Assembly (NCBI GenBank): GCA_910575275.1
Contig: CAJTEE010000003.1
Coordinates: 186,001-250,000, forward strand
Direction of reading: 5' to 3'
DNA from: Lachnospiraceae bacterium
GTDB lineage: Bacteria > Bacillota > Clostridia > Lachnospirales > Lachnospiraceae
DNA: 64,000 nt
Position numbers and translations under genes: made by a program. Below, piece after piece: positions 42,596-48,913 of this stretch (positions within the stretch are counted from its first letter, which is position 1; each line of letters begins with the position of its first letter). The notes under the pieces are model-generated. The model was not told the origin of the DNA. It made no database searches and saw nothing but the letters and a program-made list of their open reading frames with translations.

Positions 42596-42678
42596 TTTAC
42601 CTAAGAGGCCGTACAGCGGGGAGACACCCTTTCATGGAACGGCTGCTTTCAGACAAAATTCGTATGGGGAGAGTAATG

Positions 42679-43713
42679 ATGCCGGATATTTATGGAACGC
42701 TTGGGCCGGGCTGCGCAGATGAGGCGGTACTGAAACGGATGTTTTCGTTCGGAATGACGGGCATGCGGCTGAACCTGTCGCACGGATCACTCAGGGAATC
42801 GGGAGAAATGATTCACAGGATGCAGAGGGCGGCTGCTGCCTGCAAGGTCAGGCCGCAGCTTTTGATCGACCTGCAGGGGCCGGAGCTTCGGACCGGCGCC
42901 CTTTTTGCGCCTTTGTCTTTGAAGGAAGGGGAGACGGTGCGGCTTGGAGAGGAAGGAATTCCGATGCCAGGGATGGTCCTTTCTGCACTTCGGTCCGGGC
43001 AGGAACTGCTGCTTGATGACGGAATGCTTCTTCTGGAGGTGAGAGAGTGTGCAGAGGCTCCCGGCAGGGCCCCGAATGTCACCGCGCTTGTACGGCGGGG
43101 CGGCGTTTTGAAAAGCCGGAAAAGCGTGGCGCTTCCGGGCGTGCGTCTGCATCCTCCGGCGCTGACAGGGGAGGATCTGGAAAATCTGAAGGAGGCCGTC
43201 GGATACGGGGTCACGGCCGTCATGCAGCCGTTCGTGAGAAATGGGGCCGATCTTCGGGCGGTTCGGGAGGCGCTTCTCTCGGCAGACGGCGGGCATATCC
43301 GCCTGTTTGCCAAGATCGAAAACCTGGACGGAGTGAGACAGATTGACGAGCTGCTTTCGGCCGCGGATGAGATCGTGATCGCCCGCGGAGACCTGGGAAA
43401 TGCGGTCCCTCTCTGCAAGCTTCCGGCGGTGCAGAAGTTTTTAGCGAAGAAATGCAGAGAGGCGGGCAGGCCGTTTATGGTAGTGACACAGATGCTCGCT
43501 TCTATGGAACAGAATCCGGTTCCGACACGTGCGGAGGTAAGCGATATTTTCAATGCAGTCTTAGACGGCGCTGCGTCTTTAATGGTAACGGGAGAGACAG
43601 CGGCCGGGCAGTATCCGGCGGAGGCAATCCGATACCTGGCAGAGACGGCCGCGAGTGCCGCAAAATTTCTGCAGAGCGGCTTTTCCCTCACAGATGTGGA
43701 AGAAGCCGTTTAA
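42679..43713 (+). CDS. Short pyruvate kinase-like protein
   Basis: A ~344-residue protein with the pyruvate kinase barrel: IYGTLGPG, MRLNLSHGS, IDLQGPELRTG, LLDDGM, FAKIEN, VIARGDLG, VTQMLASMEQNPVPTRAEVS and MVTGETAAGQYP. Substrate and Mg/K sites (RxNxSHG, AKIEN, ARGDLG, TRAEVSD) are intact. It ends after the barrel, lacking the ~120-residue C-terminal regulatory domain, and KGPE is replaced by QGPE. It may be an unregulated kinase serving the sugar-acid pathways, or have changed substrate. Start ATG 42676/42679 with ggggagag; the stop overlaps the convergent ilvN stop. Confidence 0.82.
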   Translation: MPDIYGTLGPGCADEAVLKRMFSFGMTGMRLNLSHGSLRESGEMIHRMQRAAAACKVRPQLLIDLQGPELRTGALFAPLSLKEGETVRLGEEGIPMPGMVLSALRSGQELLLDDGMLLLEVRECAEAPGRAPNVTALVRRGGVLKSRKSVALPGVRLHPPALTGEDLENLKEAVGYGVTAVMQPFVRNGADLRAVREALLSADGGHIRLFAKIENLDGVRQIDELLSAADEIVIARGDLGNAVPLCKLPAVQKFLAKKCREAGRPFMVVTQMLASMEQNPVPTRAEVSDIFNAVLDGAASLMVTGETAAGQYPAEAIRYLAETAASAAKFLQSGFSLTDVEEAV

Positions 43714-44183
43714 TCCTTTGCCATGCAGATCGTTCCCGTGCGCTGAAGCTCGAGAATGCCAAAGCTGCGGACGAGCTCGATAAAATCCGAAATCACATCC
43801 GGCGCGGCATGGAACTCGATGACCATATTTTTGGCGGAGACATGCTTAATCTGTGCGCCCATCACACTGCATAGCTCGATCAGAGAGGCCCGGTTTGTCA
43901 GGGAGTAGGAAACCTTGATCAACATCATTTCCAACAGCACGCTCCGGGTCTCCTCAAGCCTGCGCACCTTGATCACATCCAGTTTTTTATTCAGATGCTT
44001 TTCAATCTGGTCGATCGTTCTCTGGTCTCCGGTCGATACGATCGTCATACTGGAGATGTCCTGCCGTTCGGTCTCTCCGACGGCGAGGCTGTCTATGTTG
44101 AAGCCTCTCCTCGCAAACAGGCCGGAAATCTGGGAGAGGACACCGTCTTTATTTTCCACCAATACCGAAAAAATCCCTTTCAT
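43710..44183 (-). CDS. ilvN: Acetolactate synthase small (regulatory) subunit
   Basis: A 157-residue ACT-domain protein: MKGIFSVLVENKDGVLSQIS, LFARRGFNIDSLAVG, DQIEKHLNKKLDVIKV, then the second ACT-like half (VMGAQIKHVSAKNMVIEFHA). It binds the catalytic subunit and gives valine feedback in branched-chain amino acid synthesis. ATG 44183 follows ggaggtg; a longer frame upstream overlaps the large-subunit gene and is not real. It lies 13 bases after ilvB. Confidence 0.92.
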   Translation of the reverse strand: MKGIFSVLVENKDGVLSQISGLFARRGFNIDSLAVGETERQDISSMTIVSTGDQRTIDQIEKHLNKKLDVIKVRRLEETRSVLLEMMLIKVSYSLTNRASLIELCSVMGAQIKHVSAKNMVIEFHAAPDVISDFIELVRSFGILELQRTGTICMAKD

Positions 44184-44196
44184 CTCATTCACCTCC

Positions 44197-45819
44197 CTAT
44201 TTCGTATTATTTGCGCTGTCAACCTCGCAGACCATGAGGCAGGCCCCCTTACAGGCCAAAAACCGGTCAAGGGTCTCCTCCAGGGCTTCGTTGGTATTGC
44301 AGGTAAAGTAATCCATATCATAGGCATCAGCGATCTTATCATACCTGGGATAATCGTAAAGACGGACGCCGGAATAGTGGCTGTCATAGACCTTTTCCTG
44401 ATGCTCGCGCACGAGGCCAAGAAACTCATTTTTGACGATGAGGATCTTGACGGGAAGCCGGTTGACAGCGATCGTCCCCAGCTCGTACATCGACATCTGG
44501 AAGGCGCCGTCTCCGCAGACGGCGACCGTCTGTAAATTGGGCATGCAGATCTTTGCACCGATGGCGGCCGGGATAGAGTAGCCCATCGTGCCCATGCCGC
44601 CTGTCGTCAAAAAGCGGCCGTTTTTCATCACATAATTGTCTGCGGACCAGAGCTGATTCTGTCCGACGTCTGCCACGTAGATCGCGTTGTCATCCATTTT
44701 TTCCGAGAGACGCTGGACGAGAAGCATCGGATTGACGAGCCGGTCGCTGAAGACCCGATGGTCCACGGTGTTCCGTTTGATCTCCTCAAGGGCCGCGATC
44801 CATCCGGAGGTATCGAGGTCGAAATCCTCGGCAAGGAGACGCTCGAAAATGTCCTTTACGTCTCCGACCAGGGGGATGGTGGGCCCCAGATTCTTGCCGA
44901 TCTCGGCCGTGTCGATGTCAATGTGGATGATATTGACTTGGCGTTCAAGGCTTTCCGGCTTCGGGACGGCCCGGTCCGCGATGCGTGCGCCGACGATGAT
45001 CAAAAGATCACTGGCGGCGACGGCCCGGTTGGCATAGGGCTTTCCGTTGTTGCCGAGCATGCCGAAATAGAGGGGATGGGCCTTGGGAAGGACGCCGATG
45101 CCCATCATCGTGGAGACCAGGGGAACCTGGTTTTTCTCACAGAAGCTCCGCACACAGTCCTCGCTGTTGCCCAAAATCACGCCGCCGCCGACGCACAGAA
45201 GCGGCTTTTTTGCTTTGCGGATCGCGGCGATGACCTTATTCATCTGCTGGTTGTTGCCCTTTGTGTTGGGCTTATAGCCGCGGATGTTGACCTCCTCCGG
45301 ATAGGAAAACGGCTTTTTTAAATTCGCCATCTGGACATCGCAGGGGATATCAATGAGCACGGGACCCTTGCGGCCGGTGGAGGCGATATAAAAGGCCTCT
45401 TTCATAATCTGCGGAAGCTCGTCGGCATTTTTGATGAGATAGCTGTATTTGACAAAGGATTCGGTAGAGCCGCGCATGTCGGCTTCCTGGAAGACGTCGC
45501 GTCCGAGGAGGCTGCTGTCTACCTGGCCCGTGATCGCGACGAGGGGGATGCTGTCTGCATAGGCCGTGGCAAGGGCCGTGATCAGATTCGTCGCACCGGG
45601 GCCGGACGAGGTGACGCAGACCGCGGGCTTTCTGGAAACTCTGGCATAGCCGTTGGCGGCGTGGCCGGCTGCCTGCTCCTGGCGGACCAGGATATGTTCA
45701 ATGGAATCGGAATGATAGACGGCCTCGTAAAAGGGCGCGATAGCAACTCCCGGATAGCCGAAAATCCGGGTAATCCCCTCTGCCTCGAGGCATTTGACCA
45801 TGGCTTCTGCACCGTTCAT
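44197..45819 (-). CDS. ilvB: Acetolactate synthase large (catalytic) subunit
   Basis: A 540-residue ThDP enzyme: FGYPGVAIAPFYEAV, RQEQAAGHAANGYARVSRKP, SSGPGATNLITALATAYADS, GMLGNNGKPYANRA and the ThDP-Mg motif CGDGAFQMSMYELGTIAVNR ... NEFLGLV. The usual GYPGG of the N-terminus is GYPGV. It condenses pyruvate (or with 2-ketobutyrate) for valine, leucine and isoleucine. ATG 45819 follows aggaggaacacga; the 20-residue upstream extension has no ribosome site. No T-box leader was seen; TTGACA lies at 45893-45898 on the minus strand with a poor -10 (tacggt). Confidence 0.92.
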   Translation of the reverse strand: MNGAEAMVKCLEAEGITRIFGYPGVAIAPFYEAVYHSDSIEHILVRQEQAAGHAANGYARVSRKPAVCVTSSGPGATNLITALATAYADSIPLVAITGQVDSSLLGRDVFQEADMRGSTESFVKYSYLIKNADELPQIMKEAFYIASTGRKGPVLIDIPCDVQMANLKKPFSYPEEVNIRGYKPNTKGNNQQMNKVIAAIRKAKKPLLCVGGGVILGNSEDCVRSFCEKNQVPLVSTMMGIGVLPKAHPLYFGMLGNNGKPYANRAVAASDLLIIVGARIADRAVPKPESLERQVNIIHIDIDTAEIGKNLGPTIPLVGDVKDIFERLLAEDFDLDTSGWIAALEEIKRNTVDHRVFSDRLVNPMLLVQRLSEKMDDNAIYVADVGQNQLWSADNYVMKNGRFLTTGGMGTMGYSIPAAIGAKICMPNLQTVAVCGDGAFQMSMYELGTIAVNRLPVKILIVKNEFLGLVREHQEKVYDSHYSGVRLYDYPRYDKIADAYDMDYFTCNTNEALEETLDRFLACKGACLMVCEVDSANNTK

Positions 45820-46059
45820 TCGTGTTCCTCCTGTTTCATTTGAAATGGGTATTAAAAATGGATACCGATACCGTAGCATAAGATAGGAAAGTTGTCAAGT
45901 TACGTTGCCAAGCGTGCAGGCTGAACGGTTACGGCAGAGAATACATAATTGTGATGATGTCGAAATTCCTCTAATATTGTAAGAAATGAACGGTTATGGG
46001 TTGGCATTTTGCCAAACAGAAACACAGATTCATTTACAAAAGAAGAAATGGAGGAAGAA
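45820..46059. other. Divergent region between ilvB and the recombinase, with a direct repeat
   Basis: Contains tgaacggttacgg (45922-45934) and tgaacggttatgg (45987-45999), 12 of 13 bases identical and 65 bases apart, and a small dyad ttggca-ttt-tgccaa (46001-46015). The repeats could be binding or crossover sites for the adjacent serine recombinase. No gene is visible. Confidence 0.45.
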
Positions 46060-46659
46060 ATGGAGAATAAGATCTATGGGTATATCCGTGTATCGACAAG
46101 GGAGCAGAGAGATGACAGACAGCGGGCGGCGATGAAGGAGTTTGGCGTGCCGGCAGACTGTGTGTTTATGGACAAGCAGTCTGGCAAGGACTTCGAACGG
46201 CCCGGCTATAGGCGGCTCATGCGAAAGATCAGGCCGTCCGATACGCTGGTGATCAAAAGCATCGACCGGCTGGGCCGGAATTATGATGAGATCCTGGCAC
46301 AGTGGCGGATCATCACCAAGGAAAAACAGGCGGCTGTCGTTGTACTGGATATGCCGCTTTTGGATACGAGAGAGGGGAGAGATCTGACAGGAACGCTGAT
46401 TGCGGATATTGTTCTGCAGCTTCTCTCCTATGTCGCACAGACGGAAAGAGAGTTTATCAGGCAGAGACAGGCGGAGGGGATCGCGGCAGCCAAAGAGCGT
46501 GGAGTGCGCTTCGGGCGGGAGGCGATGGTGCGGCCGGAGCTTTATGAGAGACTGTGCGAGGAATGGGAAGGCGGACGGGTATCGGCAAGGAGGGCGGCAG
46601 AAATACTGGGGATCACACATCGGACATTTCTCAAGTGGGTGAGGAAGGAACCGTGGTAA
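46060..46659 (+). CDS. Small serine recombinase (resolvase/invertase family)
   Basis: A 199-residue enzyme: catalytic Ser in YGYIRVSTREQRDDRQ, resolvase motifs VIKSIDRLGRNYDEIL, LIADIVLQLLSYVAQTERE, and a C-terminal HTH (SARRAAEILGITHRTFLKWV). The single-domain N-terminal catalytic plus C-terminal HTH order is that of Tn3 resolvases and Hin/Gin invertases, not IS607 transposases, whose HTH is N-terminal. ATG 46060 is used behind ggagga. It lies ~0.7 kb from a perfect 21-bp inverted repeat holding a promoter, which could be a target. Confidence 0.9.
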   Translation: MENKIYGYIRVSTREQRDDRQRAAMKEFGVPADCVFMDKQSGKDFERPGYRRLMRKIRPSDTLVIKSIDRLGRNYDEILAQWRIITKEKQAAVVVLDMPLLDTREGRDLTGTLIADIVLQLLSYVAQTEREFIRQRQAEGIAAAKERGVRFGREAMVRPELYERLCEEWEGGRVSARRAAEILGITHRTFLKWVRKEPW

Positions 46660-46676
46660 ACAGGTTCTCATACCAT

Positions 46677-46711
46677 AATAAAGTCGTCCGAAAAACCCGG
46701 GCGGCTTTATT
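46677..46711 (+). terminator. Terminator-like hairpin after the recombinase
   Basis: aataaagtcgtccg (46677-46690) pairs with cgggcggctttatt (46698-46711) using G-U pairs. The U-rich tract is part of the stem end. Confidence 0.6.
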
Positions 46712-46747
46712 GTAGCATGGCCAAAGCCTGCCGGGGAGATGAATTTC

Positions 46748-47285
46748 TCAGGTTTTTGGTCGCAGATCCAAAAACGGAGTGCCGGCCAATGAAGCGGCCA
46801 GCATGGACAGAAGCTGCGCGCTGCGGGGCCTTTGCTTGAGTGACCGGCAGGCAAGTTCTTCCAACAGAGGCCGGTTTTCTCTCCAGATGATACTGTTTAC
46901 CGTCCGGATGCTGCGTTCCATCGCTCTCCAGTTTGTGCCATACTGCTTTGCCACTTCCGGATACAGCCACTTTGTTACCAGCAACAGACACTCCGGCTGT
47001 TTTGTACACAGTATAACTGCATAAGCCATATAGAAAAAGCCTGTGTAATTGGTGGTGACGCCGAGGCGGTACAGCAGACTATAAATTTCGAAGTATGTTC
47101 CATCTATATCCGCCTTATTCCTGCCCTCTCTCTGGCCTTGTAAACCAACTCCATCAGTTCCTCCTCGGACATGGCAAGAGAATTGAGCTTTACCAAGGAC
47201 AATCCAAAGGCTCTCGAAATACACAGCAGCTTGCTGGTTGTCATATTGGTGCGATGTTTTTCCCAATTTTGACTAAGTCCGTCAC
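46748..47285 (-). pseudogene. HTH plus Spo0A C-terminal-type protein, two frameshifts
   Basis: Three frames join into one protein. GTG 47285 behind ggaggg gives MTDLVKIGKNIAPI then TGA. A shift near 47245 gives MTTSKLLCISRAFGLSLVKL, NSLAMSEEELMELVYKARER. A second shift near 47120 leads into the long frame TYFEIYSLLYRLGVTTNYTG, LVTKWLYPEVAKQYGTNWRA, MERSIRTVNSIIWRENRP. The last part matches the DNA-binding domain of Spo0A (sporulation master regulator), including the KxYP and GTxxxxxER helices. Such short Spo0A_C proteins occur beside mobile genes in Lachnospiraceae; true Spo0A has a receiver domain, absent here. Confidence 0.7.
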
Positions 47286-47380
47286 GAAAATCCCTCCTTC
47301 GCATTTAGCGTAAGAAAGATTTTCCTTTCCGTCCACCCATTATATTTGCGTTTAAAAAATTTCTTGCTTTTTGGATAAAA

Positions 47381-47506
47381 AAGTACAGTTTGGTATCCGC
47401 CCCGGGTATTGCAATAAAAGATGGATTATGCTATGATAATTGTGCAGTTTGGCACTCTTTCCGGCATAAAAATTTCATCTTTGTCGGCGGATACCAAACT
47501 GTACTT
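47381..47506. repeat. Perfect 21-bp inverted repeat enclosing a promoter (candidate invertible segment)
   Basis: Left arm aagtacagtttggtatccgc-c (47381-47401) and right arm g-gcggataccaaactgtactt (47486-47506) are exact inverse copies flanking an 84-base core. The core contains a sigma-A-type promoter that points to the tnpB-like gene. Arm length, perfection and spacing fit the inversion sites of phase-variable promoters, with a serine recombinase nearby. An alternative is a transposon-end hairpin or regulator sites. Confidence 0.6.
47409..47437 (+). promoter_or_regulatory. Promoter inside the inverted repeat, upstream of the tnpB-like gene
   Basis: TTGCAA (47409-47414), 17 bases, TATGAT (47432-47437). 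Transcription would cross the right arm and reach the ribosome site ggaggt before ATG 47538. Confidence 0.7.
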
Positions 47507-47537
47507 CAGTATCCGTTCAGGCTTTTTGGAGGTACAG

Positions 47538-48728
47538 ATGGAAAGGCGCTACAATTTCCGGATCTATCCGAATCCCGCGCAGGAGACGCAGATACAGAAA
47601 AATTTTGGCTGCGTCCGTTTTGTCTATAATTATTACCTGGCAAAGCGCAGGGAGGCGTACGAGAGCGGCAGGGGGATTATCGGCTATAACGAGATGTGCC
47701 GGGATATGACAAAGCTTAAGCGGACGGCAGGCTATGAGTGGCTGAAGGAAGCGGATCACAATTCCCTTCAGCGGGCGCTTAAGCAATTGGACCTGGCTTT
47801 TCAAAGCTTTTTTCGGAATGTGAAGAAGAAGGGAACGGCTCCGGGGTTTCCTGCGTTTAAGTCAAAAAAAAGCCCACGCCAGTCGTATACGAGCCCGGCG
47901 AGTACACCGAGGCCATATATGGACAGGCGGACAGGAGAACTGCGGGAGCGAAAGTCAAGCGTGGAATTGCGTGAAAATGCCGTTAAGCTTCCGAAACTTG
48001 GCATGGTAAAATGCCGTGTATCCAAACAGGCAGAGGGGCGCATTCTCTCCGCAACGGTTTCAAGGACGGCTGCGGGGAGATATTTTGTTTCTCTGCTCTT
48101 TACGGACTGGGAGTCTGTGGCTTTTCACCAAGCAGGCAGGGCAGTGGGAATCCGGCTTGGTATAAAAAAACTTGTCACTTTGTCGAACGGGACTGAAATC
48201 GAGAATCCCTGTTACAGAAAGAGGTCTAAAGAAAAGCTGATTCGTCTGCAAAGGGGCCTGTCGCGAAAGACAAGCGGCAGCCGGAATTACGAAAAGGCCA
48301 GGCAAAGGCTGGCACGGGCGTACGAGCATATTCGCAATCAGAAGACGGATATGCTGCACAAGCTGACGACGCAGCTCGTGCGGGAATATGACATGCTTTG
48401 TATACGGGATGAGCCGATTAAAAGAATGTCGAAGGACCGTCGGTTTGCGGAGCCGCTTTTTGACGCGGGCTGGGGGGAGCTTGTGAGCGGGCTGTCGTAT
48501 AAATGTGGATGGTACGGAAAAACGCTCGTAAAAATTGACCCGCTCTATCCGAGTACGAGGCGCTGCAGCGTATGCGGCTATGAATATAGGCGGCTGTCGA
48601 GACAAAAAGCCATCATGGAATGGATCTGTCCGGGCTGTCATGCGAGACATAAACGTGCAGTCAACGCGGCGGTCAATCTGTTAAAGGAAGGGACGCGGCT
48701 GATTGGGGCAGGCCGGGAGGCATCCTGA
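47538..48728 (+). CDS. Nuclease-dead TnpB homologue, TldR-like RNA-guided DNA-binding protein
   Basis: A full-length, unbroken 396-residue TnpB. N-terminal wedge/REC region: MERRYNFRIYPNPAQETQIQ, FVYNYYLAKRREAYESGRG, NSLQRALKQLDLAFQSFFRN, GFPAFKSKKSPRQSYT. RuvC/zinc region: DMLHKLTTQLVREYDML, FDAGWGELVSGLSYKCGWYG, C343-x2-C346 and C364-x2-C367. All three RuvC acids are lost: GIDxG reads GIRLG (Arg206), IEDL reads IRDE (Arg290), and HDRDxNAA reads HKRAVNAA (Ala374). Non-catalytic neighbours remain conserved, arguing for selection rather than decay. TldR proteins, exapted dead TnpBs, repress promoters using a guide RNA made from the 3' flank. No TnpA is adjacent. ATG 47538 follows ggaggt (47528-47533). 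Confidence 0.85.
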   Translation: MERRYNFRIYPNPAQETQIQKNFGCVRFVYNYYLAKRREAYESGRGIIGYNEMCRDMTKLKRTAGYEWLKEADHNSLQRALKQLDLAFQSFFRNVKKKGTAPGFPAFKSKKSPRQSYTSPASTPRPYMDRRTGELRERKSSVELRENAVKLPKLGMVKCRVSKQAEGRILSATVSRTAAGRYFVSLLFTDWESVAFHQAGRAVGIRLGIKKLVTLSNGTEIENPCYRKRSKEKLIRLQRGLSRKTSGSRNYEKARQRLARAYEHIRNQKTDMLHKLTTQLVREYDMLCIRDEPIKRMSKDRRFAEPLFDAGWGELVSGLSYKCGWYGKTLVKIDPLYPSTRRCSVCGYEYRRLSRQKAIMEWICPGCHARHKRAVNAAVNLLKEGTRLIGAGREAS

Positions 48729-48871
48729 TAGAAAACACATGTTGAAAACAGTACGGCCGGGCAGGCCGGAATATAAAACGCCTGTGGAGAGCGGGGAAAA
48801 GACAACAAAGAGCGCTCGGGGAAGCAGGAATCCCGGCTTATGACGGGAGTGCCAAAATCCATATGATAATC
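48729..48871 (+). ncRNA. Candidate guide (omega-like) RNA of the dead TnpB
   Basis: The 3' flank has the layout of an omega RNA scaffold: cggcc/ggccg hairpin (48754-48768), gagcg (48789-48793) pairing with cgctc (48813-48817), and a terminal hairpin tcccggc-ttat-gacggga (48831-48848) followed by gtgccaa. IS605-type right ends usually finish with such a hairpin and a short tag before the guide. By that analogy the guide starts near 48856 (aatccatatgataatc). The boundary is a guess within a few bases, and the scaffold may extend back into the coding region. Confidence 0.55.
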
Positions 48872-48913
48872 AATAAGGCCCCAAAAGCATTTCGGGCTGA
48901 AAGGCGGACCACA

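Noticed and set aside
44310-44322. 12-of-13 match of the putative guide within ilvB
   Set aside because: Intragenic, with a mismatch in the middle and no agreement beyond it; treated as chance.
43710-44558. A 282-residue version of the acetolactate synthase small subunit
   Set aside because: The extra N-terminal part overlaps the large-subunit gene in another frame; ATG 44183 has the ribosome site and matches normal IlvN length.
45820-46008. T-box or other riboswitch upstream of ilvB
   Set aside because: The leader is short, and no T-box consensus, specifier hairpin or terminator was found.
46060-48728. Reading the serine recombinase and TnpB together as an active IS607 element
   Set aside because: The recombinase has a C-terminal HTH like resolvases and invertases, a terminator and a broken Spo0A_C-type gene separate it from tnpB, and the TnpB is nuclease-dead.
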